NCBI GenBank assembly: GCA_051656605.1
Contig: JBOGCF010000019.1
Coordinates: forward strand, 1 to 64,000
Reading direction: 5' to 3'
DNA length: 64,000 nt
Source of the DNA: UBA12018 sp051656605
GTDB lineage: Bacteria > Bacteroidota > Bacteroidia > Bacteroidales > CAMTPD01
In this document: positions 53,281 to 61,777 of the stretch, one piece after another
How the letters are laid out: every line of letters begins with the position of its first letter
Position numbering within the stretch: the stretch's first letter is position 1
Position numbers and translations under genes: made by a program
Notes under the pieces: model-generated
Told to the model about the DNA's origin: nothing
Database searches by the model: none
The model's input: the letters and a program-made list of their open reading frames with translations, nothing else

Positions 53281-54324
53281 ATGAAAACAATGAATTTCTA
53301 TTGGATGCACATCGCATTGTGCGCATTCGTAGTTGGGACTTTATCCTCGTGTTCCGACAAAGGGAAGACTCCCGATGAGAAAAAAAGAACAATCGTTGTA
53401 AGTACGATGAAAGTGGTATCGGAAGCGGCCGGACTTCCCGGTGAATACATCGGAGTAATTGAAGAAGAAGCCGGAGCCGACCTAAGCTTTCAAGTAGCCG
53501 GAAATGTAAACGGCGTGTATGTATCGGAAGGAGCAAATGTAAAGAAAGGGCAATTGTTGGCCCAGCTCGACCGCACTTCGTTGCAAAGCTCCAATGATGC
53601 AGCTCAAGCATCCTTGAAGCACGCGCAAGATGCTTACGACAGAATGAAGAAATTATACGACAAACAAAGTTTGCCCGAAATAAAGTTTATAGAAGTAGAA
53701 ACCAAACTACAGCAAGCAAAGTCAATGGCGCAGATTGCAGCTAAAAACTTGCAAGACGCAACACTTACCGCACCTTTCGATGGAGTAATAGGAAAGCGTA
53801 CGATCGAACCCGGTGAAAACGCAGTACCCGGTAAACCCGTTTTCAAACTCTTGAAAACAAACAGCGTTCACGCAACATTCTCAGTTCCCGAAAAAGAGAT
53901 TGCATTAGTCAACAAGCACAACGAGGCCGAAGTAATCATGACCGGCATGAACGACAAACGCTACACTGGGCCTATCACCGAAAAAGGTGTAATGACCTCA
54001 TCGTTGAGCCACGGATACGGAGTAAAAGTAAAACTTCAAAATCCCGACGGCACCCTTTTACCGGGGATGGTATGTAAAGTTCTTGTCGACAGAGCAGAAT
54101 CAAATCCTGTAATCATCGTGCCGAATAGAGCATTGCAAATTAACAGTGATGGCAGCCGTTTTGTGTGGGTGGTTGAGAATGACAAAGCAATGGCAAAACC
54201 GGTAGTTACCGGCGAACTTGCCGATGGTGGCGTGGTTGTGATTTCCGGATTGCAAGCAGGCGACGAAGTCATTACAGACGGATATCAGAAAGTAAGTGAA
54301 GGAATGAATGTACAAGTACGATGA
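53281..54324 (+). CDS. RND efflux periplasmic adaptor lipoprotein (pump 2)
   Basis: A 347-aa membrane fusion protein with lipobox LSSCS (Cys about 24). Lipoyl halves DLSFQVAGNVNGVYVSEG and LTAPFDGVIGKRTIEPGE flank a coiled-coil hairpin (about 95-155). The final part is the beta-barrel and membrane-proximal domain. The stop overlaps the pump start by 4 bases. Clearly distinct in sequence from the pump 1 adaptor. Confidence 0.94.
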   Translation: MKTMNFYWMHIALCAFVVGTLSSCSDKGKTPDEKKRTIVVSTMKVVSEAAGLPGEYIGVIEEEAGADLSFQVAGNVNGVYVSEGANVKKGQLLAQLDRTSLQSSNDAAQASLKHAQDAYDRMKKLYDKQSLPEIKFIEVETKLQQAKSMAQIAAKNLQDATLTAPFDGVIGKRTIEPGENAVPGKPVFKLLKTNSVHATFSVPEKEIALVNKHNEAEVIMTGMNDKRYTGPITEKGVMTSSLSHGYGVKVKLQNPDGTLLPGMVCKVLVDRAESNPVIIVPNRALQINSDGSRFVWVVENDKAMAKPVVTGELADGGVVVISGLQAGDEVITDGYQKVSEGMNVQVR

Positions 54325-57300
54325 AAAGAGGAAGAAACATAATCGAATCGGCAATGCACTATCGAAAGATAACGCTCATTGCCACCGCCTTGCTGGTACT
54401 ACTAGGCGTGCTCGGTATCAAATACATGCCAAAACAAGAATTTCCCCCCTTTACCATTCGTCAGGGGGTAGTGGTGGCAGTATATCCCGGAGCCACATCT
54501 GCACAAGTAGAAGAGCAGGTTGCCAAACCGCTCGAGCGCTATCTGTTTACATTCAATGAGATCAAAAAGCAGAAAACATACTCGATGTCGCAAGACGGCA
54601 TTGTGTATGTCATGGTAGAGCTCAACGACAATATAAAAAACAAAGACGAGGTTTGGTCCAAGATCAAGCACGGACTCAACGGCTTCAAAGCAGAACTTCC
54701 GTCGGGAGTATTGGCACTAATCGCAAAAGACGACTTTGGCGACACGTCGGCACTCTTGATATCTGTAGAGTCGAAAGACAAGACCTATCGCGAACTCGAC
54801 ACCTATGCCGAGCAGCTAGAAGATAAGCTTCGTCGCATCGAGTCGGTATCAAACCTGCGTCGTTATGGTGTACAAAAAGAACAAATCAGCGTATACCTCG
54901 ATAAAGACAAAATGGCCGTTTACGGCATCGATACCCGTTGGTTGCTTGCAAACCTGTTTAGTCAAGGACTCACAACGGTATCGGGCGAGATCGAAAACGC
55001 AGACGTAAACATGCCTATACACTTTGAGTCTCCGCTGAGTACCGAAAAGGAAATTGCCGATCAAATCATTCGTCAAGACCCAAACGGGCAAGTTGTTCGC
55101 GTAAAAGACATCGCGCGCATAGAGCGAGAATATGATCTCGACAACAGTTATGTGAAGAACAACGGAACCAAGTCGATTATCCTTTCGCTCGAGATGCGCG
55201 AAGGAAACAACATCGTTGCTTATGGAAACGATGTAGACGAAGTTTTGGCTTCGTTCGAGCAACAAATCCCCGAGAGTGTATCCATTAAGCGTATTGCCGA
55301 CCAACCCAAAGTGGTAGAAGAATCCGTTACCTCTTTCTTGCGCGACCTGGTTATTTCCATTGTGGTCGTGATCTTGGTGATGATGATTCTCTTCCCATTT
55401 CGTTCGGCCGTAGTAGCGGCAACATCCATCCCGATCAGCATCTTTATTTCGATCGGTATCATGTATGTGTGTCGTATTCCGCTCAATACCGTAACACTGG
55501 CTGCCCTTATTGTGGTGTTGGGAATGATTGTAGACAATGCCATTATTGTGGTAGATGCCTATCTGGAGCGTCTCGATAAAGGAATGTCTCGCTGGCATGC
55601 CGCAATTTCGAGTGCCAAAGACTATTTCGGATCTATCTTTTTGGCTACGCTCTGTATCTCGATTATCTTTTTCCCATTGCTCTTTACAATGACCGGACAG
55701 TTTAGAGACTTCCTCGAGTTTTTCCCGTGGACCATCTTTATCTCTCTCATGGTGTCGTTGCTGGTAGCCATGGTAATCATTCCGATCTTCGAGTTTTGGT
55801 TGATCAAGAAAGGCCTTCAGGGAGCGAAGGAAGGGAAAGAGAAGAAATTCAATCTCCTAGATAACGTACAGTCGGGATACAATCGTGTGCTAGATTTTAC
55901 CTTTAAATATCCTTGGCTTACCATTGCAGGTGGTGCGCTATCAATAGGTATAGCTGTTGTGATTATGATGAATCTCAACCGACGCATGATGCCTATTGCC
56001 GACCGAGATCAGTTTGCAGTAGAAATCTATTTGCCGCAAGGAACATCGCTCGATCGCACTGCCTCGGTAGCCGATTCGATGTATTCTATACTTTCGGGCG
56101 ACGAACGCGTAAAGTCGGTAACCTCTTTTATCGGAATGGCTTCGCCTCGTTTTCAAACCACGTATGCGCCCAATATGCCGTCGAAACACTACGCTCAGTT
56201 TATCGTAAACACCGAGTCGATCGACGCAACCAAGCAGCTACTCAATGAATACACTGATATGTATGCGAATTACTTTCCCAATGCATACGTGAAATTCAAG
56301 GAGCTAGACTATCAGTCGGTACAGAGTCCGATCGAAGTACGCCTCATGGGAGAGAACATCGACGACCTCAAGCAAGCGGCCGATTCTCTTATGGAAGCCA
56401 TGCGCGAGATGGATGAACTCGTTTGGGTGCATACCAACTACGAAGAAATGCTTCCTGCGGTGCAGGTAAAAATAGACCCGATACAAGCGGCTCGTCTTGG
56501 TATCACCAAGATGATGGCTTCGGCCGAAGTGGCGGTTCATACCAACGGTCTCAGCGCCGGTACGATATGGGAAGGCGATTACCCTTTGCAGGTGAAACTA
56601 AAAACAGATCACCCAACCGAACAAGCGGCACAACTGGGCGATAGATACATCTCTACCGCAGTGCCGGGAGTGATGGTGCCTTTGCGTCAGATCGCTGATG
56701 TAAATCCACAATGGGAGGAAGGCCAGATTGTGCGTCGCAACGGGGTACGTACCGTGAGTGTAATGGCAAATGTACGTCGCAATGTGAACGAAAACAATGC
56801 ATTCAAGAAGGTAATCGAGATTGCCAATACGCAGATCGCACCTCAATTGCCCGATGGTGTTGAGATGGAGTTTGGAGGAACCATCGAAAACGACAAAGAG
56901 ATTATTACGCCCATTGCAAGCGGTTTGCTTATTGCAATTTGCATCATCTTTATATTCTTAGTCTTGAACTTTAAGAAACTAAGTATCGCTGCTACGGCAT
57001 TGGGTTCTATATCACTGTGCTCGCTAGGCGCGGTAATCGGACTGTGGATGTTTGATGTAAACTTCGGGCTTACGTGCGTATTGGGTGTAATTAGTTTGCT
57101 CGGGATTATTGTGCGTAATGCAATCATCATGTTTGAGCATGCGGAAGATTTACACCGCAACAAGCGTTACTCGGCACGCGATGCAGCCTACGATGCAGGT
57201 TCGCGCCGAATGTTGCCCATCTTTCTCACTTCGGCCACTACGGCTGTAGGTGTGATTCCGATGATCATCAGCAACAGTTCGCTGTGGTCGCCTATGGGTA

Positions 57301-57413
57301 TCGTGATCTGTTCAGGTACGGTTCTTTCTATGGTGATGGCAGTAACGATTTTGCCGGTCTTGTATTGGAAGATTTATGGAGACGAACCATCAAAAACAAA
57401 GCAATCGAAATGA
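54321..57413 (+). CDS. RND efflux transporter (pump 2)
   Basis: A 1030-aa AcrB-like inner-membrane proton antiporter with twelve membrane segments. The proton-relay pair is in GMIVDNAIIVVDAY; the second half has the matching LGVISLLGIIVRNAIIMFEHA. Overlaps the adaptor gene by 4 bases (ATGA-type) and the channel gene by 4 bases, so the three are tightly coupled. The substrate is unknown; the AraC-type regulator suggests induction by a small molecule. Confidence 0.95.
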   Translation: MKRGRNIIESAMHYRKITLIATALLVLLGVLGIKYMPKQEFPPFTIRQGVVVAVYPGATSAQVEEQVAKPLERYLFTFNEIKKQKTYSMSQDGIVYVMVELNDNIKNKDEVWSKIKHGLNGFKAELPSGVLALIAKDDFGDTSALLISVESKDKTYRELDTYAEQLEDKLRRIESVSNLRRYGVQKEQISVYLDKDKMAVYGIDTRWLLANLFSQGLTTVSGEIENADVNMPIHFESPLSTEKEIADQIIRQDPNGQVVRVKDIARIEREYDLDNSYVKNNGTKSIILSLEMREGNNIVAYGNDVDEVLASFEQQIPESVSIKRIADQPKVVEESVTSFLRDLVISIVVVILVMMILFPFRSAVVAATSIPISIFISIGIMYVCRIPLNTVTLAALIVVLGMIVDNAIIVVDAYLERLDKGMSRWHAAISSAKDYFGSIFLATLCISIIFFPLLFTMTGQFRDFLEFFPWTIFISLMVSLLVAMVIIPIFEFWLIKKGLQGAKEGKEKKFNLLDNVQSGYNRVLDFTFKYPWLTIAGGALSIGIAVVIMMNLNRRMMPIADRDQFAVEIYLPQGTSLDRTASVADSMYSILSGDERVKSVTSFIGMASPRFQTTYAPNMPSKHYAQFIVNTESIDATKQLLNEYTDMYANYFPNAYVKFKELDYQSVQSPIEVRLMGENIDDLKQAADSLMEAMREMDELVWVHTNYEEMLPAVQVKIDPIQAARLGITKMMASAEVAVHTNGLSAGTIWEGDYPLQVKLKTDHPTEQAAQLGDRYISTAVPGVMVPLRQIADVNPQWEEGQIVRRNGVRTVSVMANVRRNVNENNAFKKVIEIANTQIAPQLPDGVEMEFGGTIENDKEIITPIASGLLIAICIIFIFLVLNFKKLSIAATALGSISLCSLGAVIGLWMFDVNFGLTCVLGVISLLGIIVRNAIIMFEHAEDLHRNKRYSARDAAYDAGSRRMLPIFLTSATTAVGVIPMIISNSSLWSPMGIVICSGTVLSMVMAVTILPVLYWKIYGDEPSKTKQSK

Positions 57414-58705
57414 AAACGAAATATAGTTTAGTGCTTGCATTGACAAGCCTGATTTTGCCTTCGGGCCTAATGGCGCAAGGCTACACGCTGGAGCAATGTC
57501 GCCAAATGGCACTTGAGAACAACCATCAGCTTCAAAACGCGCAATTGGAAATCGATGCGGCGAAGCAAATGCGCAAGGAAGCTTTTACCCATTACTTTCC
57601 TACCGTAAGCGCGGCCGGAATGACGGTAAATGCCAACACGTCGATGGCACAAATGGACATCCCTGTTCCCATACCCGGCGTAGGAAGTTTGCCCGTTGCT
57701 GCCTTGAAGAACGGAACGATCGCAGCCGTAACCGCGGTACAACCGGTTTTTGCGGGCGGGCAAATCGTAAATAGTAACAAGCTTGCCCGAATCGGGGAGG
57801 AGGCAGATGTGCTGAAGAAAGCCATGTCGGAAGATGACGTGATTAAAGGAACCGAAACTTACTTCTGGCAAATCGTTTCGATGAAAGAGAAGCTAAAGAC
57901 GCTGGATCTGCTTGATGAGCAACTCAAGCAAATTCATCACGAAGTAAAAACTGCCGTTGATGCCGGCGTAGCTACCCGCAACGACTTGTTGCGCGTAGAG
58001 CTGCAACAGCAGCAACTCAAAAGCAACCGACTAAAACTAGATAATGGAATAACCGTAACTACCCTAGCTCTTGCTCAGTATATTGGAGTGAAAGATTCCG
58101 TGGTTGATCTGGAATACACCGATTTCGTTAAGCCGGCAACTCCGACCGATTACTACGTTTCGCCCACAGAGGCAGTGTATCAACGCAGCGAGTTTAAGCT
58201 GATGCAAAAAAGCGTTGAGGCGGGAAACCTCAAAGCTCGTATCGAAATGGGGAAAAACTTACCCAGTGTAGGAGTAGGGGCAGGGTATGCTTATCACGAC
58301 TTTACCGACAAAGACAACAAATTCGGAATGGTATTTGCCAGTGTATCGGTACCGATTACCAAATGGTGGGGCGGTTCGCACGCCGTGAAGCGACAAAAGA
58401 TTCAGGTGCGACAAGCCGAGAACCACAGAGACAACACAAAAGAGTTGCTCGAAGTGCAGATTACCAAAATATGGAGCGAACTCAACGAAGCCTATCAACA
58501 AATCGTATTGGCAGAATCGTCTATTACTTCGGCTACCGAAAACATGCGTCTCAATACCGACTACTACGAAGTTGGGTTGTCTACCCTTACGGATGTGCTC
58601 GATGCGCAAACGTTGTTGCAACAAAGTCGCAACCTGTTTACCGATGCTTGTGCTGCATACCAGCTAAAACTTACAGAGTATCGCATAGCAACGGGCCGAC
58701 TATAA
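57410..58705 (+). CDS. TolC-family outer-membrane channel (pump 2)
   Basis: A 431-aa outer-membrane efflux protein. ATG 57410 (MKTKYSLVL) overlaps the pump stop (ATGA) and gives a signal peptide ending in GLMAQ; the upstream in-frame extension inside the pump gene is rejected. OEP repeats are visible with VQPVFAGGQIVNSNKLARIG in the first and YEVGLSTLTDVLDAQTLLQQS in the second. Last gene of the pump 2 operon. Confidence 0.94.
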   Translation: MKTKYSLVLALTSLILPSGLMAQGYTLEQCRQMALENNHQLQNAQLEIDAAKQMRKEAFTHYFPTVSAAGMTVNANTSMAQMDIPVPIPGVGSLPVAALKNGTIAAVTAVQPVFAGGQIVNSNKLARIGEEADVLKKAMSEDDVIKGTETYFWQIVSMKEKLKTLDLLDEQLKQIHHEVKTAVDAGVATRNDLLRVELQQQQLKSNRLKLDNGITVTTLALAQYIGVKDSVVDLEYTDFVKPATPTDYYVSPTEAVYQRSEFKLMQKSVEAGNLKARIEMGKNLPSVGVGAGYAYHDFTDKDNKFGMVFASVSVPITKWWGGSHAVKRQKIQVRQAENHRDNTKELLEVQITKIWSELNEAYQQIVLAESSITSATENMRLNTDYYEVGLSTLTDVLDAQTLLQQSRNLFTDACAAYQLKLTEYRIATGRL

Positions 58706-58740
58706 ACGGAAACATTGGATTCTTATAACTATAAATTGAG

Positions 58741-58777
58741 AAAGGCTGCCTTCATGTGAATGAAGCAGCCTTTATTG
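58741..58777 (+). terminator. Terminator of RND pump 2 operon
   Basis: AAAGGCTGC-TTCAT pairs with ATGAA-GCAGCCTTT, with one bulged base (58741-58772), then TTATTGT. Convergent genes follow, and it may serve both. Confidence 0.75.
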
Positions 58778-58813
58778 TATTCGCAAACACACAAATGCGA
58801 ACGTTATTTCGTC

Positions 58814-59296
58814 TTACTTTTTAGTTGGTTTGGTCTTTGTGATGTTTTTAATATCGTCTAGCGTCATATTGCCCAGCAGTTGTATTACCATAAATTCAGT
58901 TGGTTCATTTACAACCATAACAAATTCTTGAAACAGACTATTCGATTTGTTCTTCTTTACAAAGAAGTCTACATTATCACCACTGTCTTTTACTTGCATC
59001 AGTAATTCATAGTTCTGGTCTTTACCAAAATGCTCAGAGTCTTTGATTAGTTGCTCTGTTATAGAAGTGTCAGAAGAACTCAATATGTAGATGCCTGTGA
59101 GTTTGGAAAGGATATTTGAGATATCTATGTTGTCTGACTTTACATCAAATGAAGGCATCATTTCGAGCAAGGCTTGAGATACATAGACGGAGGTAACACC
59201 CTTCTTTCCCGAATACTTTTTGTACAAGTCGTTTTGGGCAGAAAGAGACGGGAGTGAGCAGAGTGCTATAAGCAGGAATAATATTTGTCGTTTCAT
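58814..59296 (-). CDS. DUF4252 protein, downstream copy
   Basis: A 160-aa exported protein (signal peptide about 1-20, SLSAQ). It has the DUF4252 pattern: GVTSVYVSQALLEMMPSF near the start, a central LTGIYILSS strand, and VNEPTEFMVIQLLGNMTLDDIKNI at the end. Function unknown. Last gene of an operon with an ECF sigma factor. A second DUF4252 protein heads the same operon. Confidence 0.88.
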   Translation of the reverse strand: MKRQILFLLIALCSLPSLSAQNDLYKKYSGKKGVTSVYVSQALLEMMPSFDVKSDNIDISNILSKLTGIYILSSSDTSITEQLIKDSEHFGKDQNYELLMQVKDSGDNVDFFVKKNKSNSLFQEFVMVVNEPTEFMVIQLLGNMTLDDIKNITKTKPTKK

Positions 59297-59303
59297 GATG
59301 AAG

Positions 59304-59840
59304 CTATTTTTGTTGTTTGTCTATTTCAAATTGTTGATTCAATACCTTGTTGGCCTTTTCAAGTTCAGCCTTCGATTGCTGCACCTGATCAATACCGGCA
59401 TTGAGCTTGGTCGAGACCAAAGCCAGAGCTTGTCGGGTTTGCTCATAAAGCTTTTCAGCGTTTTGAGCTTCTGTTTGCATTGCAATTGCTTGTGCATTCT
59501 GACGATGCTCCGTATAAACGACGATGGAAACAATCGCAACGAGTGCGGCAGCAATACTAGCCCAAGTGGCAAACATTGCTCGTTGGCGCGGAAGGGCAGT
59601 TTTACGCGGCATCGCTTCTTTGTCGAGGCAGTCGATCATGGAAGCGAGACGTGATTCAAGATCATGTGGAACCTCGATCGTATCCTTTGTATGCAGTGCA
59701 AGAAACAACGCTTTCTCTTTTTCAAGATGAGGCGGAACCGTTTCGTTGGTGAAGTAATCAAGTAATTGCTTCTCTTCGTCGAGTGTCGTATCACCGTCGT
59801 AATACTTTTGAATGAGAAGATCTATATTATTGCGGTTCAT
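59304..59840 (-). CDS. Probable anti-sigma factor
   Basis: A 178-aa protein with one membrane segment (about 92-110). The cytoplasmic N-terminal part (LLIQKYYDGDTTLDEEKQLLDYF) has the helical look of anti-sigma regions in Bacteroidota, and the periplasmic C-terminal part is a long Gln/Glu/Lys-rich coiled coil (about 115-178). It overlaps the sigma-factor gene by 14 bases, the usual sigma/anti-sigma arrangement. The anti-sigma role is inferred from position and layout; no zinc motif is seen. Confidence 0.75.
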   Translation of the reverse strand: MNRNNIDLLIQKYYDGDTTLDEEKQLLDYFTNETVPPHLEKEKALFLALHTKDTIEVPHDLESRLASMIDCLDKEAMPRKTALPRQRAMFATWASIAAALVAIVSIVVYTEHRQNAQAIAMQTEAQNAEKLYEQTRQALALVSTKLNAGIDQVQQSKAELEKANKVLNQQFEIDKQQK

Positions 59841-60342
59841 AGCAATTCAGCTTTTTAAATTGTTCTTGTACTTTTTTTCTTGCCCTCGAAAGGAGCACTC
59901 GTATATTAACAGCACTAAGACCGGTAATGTGTTCGATTTCTTCCACACTGCACTCTTTGAGATGTCGCAGTTGCATTACCTGTTTTTGCTGCTCGGGCAA
60001 TTGATGGATAAGCTGTTTCACATGCCGCAGATCGTCGGTTGTTTCGTACGATTCCGATAAGTCGGCCGACGCCTGTTCGTGCATGCTGCTTAGCTCATTC
60101 CTGCCTGTCTGAAAAGACGCACTCTTGATGCGGTCGAGACAAAGGTTGCGAATCATCTTCACGGCAAAGGCTTCAATGTTGGCAATTGCCTCGAGATCTT
60201 CTTTTCGTTCCCATAGTTTCAAGTAAGCCTCTTGTACCATGTCTTCGGCCTCGTCTTTACGTTCGAGGTAATGGAATGCTATGCAGTACAATTTTCGATG
60301 AAATGGAAGCAATCGTTTCTTAAACGTATCGGCATTCATCAT
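59827..60342 (-). CDS. ECF-type RNA polymerase sigma factor
   Basis: A 171-aa sigma-70 family factor with only regions 2 and 4. Region 2 has YLERKDEAEDMVQEAYLKLW (about 27-46); region 4 has LPEQQKQVMQLRHLKECS and the helix-turn-helix EEIEHITGLSAVNIRVLLSRA. Overlaps the upstream DUF4252 gene by 4 bases (ATGA) and the anti-sigma gene by 14. Probably transcribes its own operon. Confidence 0.93.
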   Translation of the reverse strand: MMNADTFKKRLLPFHRKLYCIAFHYLERKDEAEDMVQEAYLKLWERKEDLEAIANIEAFAVKMIRNLCLDRIKSASFQTGRNELSSMHEQASADLSESYETTDDLRHVKQLIHQLPEQQKQVMQLRHLKECSVEEIEHITGLSAVNIRVLLSRARKKVQEQFKKLNCYEPQ

Positions 60343-60818
60343 TTCTTCTTTTCTGTATACTTGATTACATATTCCATGTATTTTTTCAAGTCCATGTTTC
60401 CCTTTAATCGAACTAGTAAAACGTCTTCACCACTTAGAATAATAATCATATCCTTAATGACTTTGTCGTTGCATTTCGCTAATACCCTAATGTTGTCGTC
60501 TTCTGTCTTTACTTGAGCCAATTCTTTGTATTTTGTGTCGAGTAAAGAGTCTGCGTCGAGACGGAATTGACTTTGTGTCTCTTTAGAGCAATCGCTAAGA
60601 TCCACCATACGAAGACTATTTATGGATCTCACTATACGAGCTTCTTTATATCTAGCCGATATGATTAGTCCTGATAGCTTCATGATCGGATACCCGAGAC
60701 GAACATTAAATGCATTGTCTGCCTTTTTGTACTTAGCAAACATACCTTCTACGTCTATGGCCTTCGCTTGCATGAAGCAAAGCATTACAAATGTTAGTAT
60801 AAGACTTATCTTTTTCAT
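60339..60818 (-). CDS. DUF4252 protein, upstream copy
   Basis: A 159-aa exported protein (signal peptide about 1-20, MQAKA) with the DUF4252 pattern (VRLGYPIMKLSGLII, then MIIILSGEDVLLVRLKGNMDLKKYM). It differs strongly from the downstream copy, so this is an old duplication or two subfamilies. First gene of the operon; its stop overlaps the sigma-factor start. Confidence 0.86.
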   Translation of the reverse strand: MKKISLILTFVMLCFMQAKAIDVEGMFAKYKKADNAFNVRLGYPIMKLSGLIISARYKEARIVRSINSLRMVDLSDCSKETQSQFRLDADSLLDTKYKELAQVKTEDDNIRVLAKCNDKVIKDMIIILSGEDVLLVRLKGNMDLKKYMEYVIKYTEKKK

Positions 60819-60885
60819 GTCTTTAATGTATTAGTATATTTCAGTTGGTCTATCTGCGTCGCGCCGAAGATGTACTTCTGTATGC

Positions 60886-60913
60886 AAGACGATCATTCCC
60901 TGTTTTTGTTACA
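60886..60913 (-). promoter_or_regulatory. ECF-type promoter of the sigma-factor operon
   Basis: On the minus strand GTAAC (part of TGTAACA, 60907-60913) is followed after 16 bases by CGTCTT (60886-60891). This resembles ECF promoters (TGTAAC, 16-17 bases, CGTC) rather than the TTTG/TAnnTTTG type elsewhere in the window. It is about 70 bases before the DUF4252 start. Confidence 0.6.
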
Positions 60914-61590
60914 CCCATGGTGCAAAAAAGATGGGATGAATGTACATATAGCCGATCATCTTCTCTTAATTCTTAGTGAATAAACACTAAAAATAGAACA
61001 ATATCAAACGCAAAACTTTTCTATAAACAACAGGGTGTCGTTTATGTGGTTGAAAACCTTGTATTTAATGTTCGTAATACCTATTTCTTTTCATTGTAAT
61101 ATGGATTTAAATTGGAAGAGCGAACTTGGCGACATGATTCTGAAATCGAATATTCTTTAAATGGTATAATATAAATAAATTAAACTGGGCCGGATCGGGA
61201 GATTCGGCTTTGTTGTTTTTAATCCCTGTGTGTAGGTTCTCCCTTCTCCCTTTACCTTGAGGCTCTTCGCCACGGTTGATATAGTGGGGCTCGATATTGA
61301 TTAGTGATATGATATGCATACGTTAGTTTCCGTTTTCGTGAGTGTTAAGCTTAGACAGGTACGTGTCTAAGTTTAATTGTTACAATGCCGAAGTTTAGGC
61401 AATGCGATATGTCTGTTAATCTACTACATATGGAGTGATTACATTTTTATAACAATGTTATTACAGCTCTTTTGCAGAAAATACATTTATTTTGTAGTGT
61501 CGATTGCGGTATCAGCTCCGTTGCAAAACGAAGAGGCTTGCCGCCGTCACGGTTTATTTGAAAACGTTATTTAGGGGTGCTTTTGTTTCC
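60914..61590. other. Intergenic stretch, one hairpin, no supported gene
   Basis: About 675 bases between divergent units. I see no convincing gene. A hairpin (GCCG-ATC with GAT-CGGC, 61189-61208, tetraloop GGGA) is followed on the plus strand by TTTGTTGTTTTT and could end an unseen small transcript. The promoter of the TonB-receptor transcript must also lie here but is not clear. Confidence 0.45.
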
Positions 61591-61655
61591 TTCCATTGGG
61601 CGCAAAGGCTGAGATTATACCCTTCGAACCTGCGCGGGTAATGCCGCGAATGGAA
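61591..61655 (+). ncRNA. TPP riboswitch, compact form
   Basis: Contains the Thi-box core: GGCTGAGAT, TATACCCTTCGAACCTG and GGTAATGCCGCG. Helix P1 is perfect, TTCCATT (61591-61597) with AATGGAA (61649-61655). The P3 arm is absent (GGGCGC followed at once by AAAGGCTGAGA), giving only 65 nt. It precedes a TonB-dependent receptor gene by 122 bases. A weak GG-AAG/CTT-CC hairpin with six T (around 61710-61730) could be the expression platform. Confidence 0.92.
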
Positions 61656-61777
61656 AAATATGTATGCAGAAGTGCGCCTATCTATCATTTCAAATAGTAA
61701 ACCGGTTGGTAAGAAGCTTTCCCTTTTTTCATAGAGATCGCTTCACCCGTAACTAGTTTAAACGCAATTTTGAAACA

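Noticed and set aside
61107..61319. 70-codon minus-strand ORF
   Set aside because: No family resemblance, and it overlaps a plus-strand terminator-like hairpin.
61377..61574. 65-codon plus-strand ORF before the TPP riboswitch
   Set aside because: Low-complexity hydrophobic translation with no recognisable family; lies in the untranslated region that should carry the receptor promoter.
61573..61580. AGGGGTGC as the start of the TPP aptamer
   Set aside because: It resembles the usual GGGGTGC entry, but the perfect P1 helix uses TTCCATT at 61591, which leaves this segment outside the aptamer.
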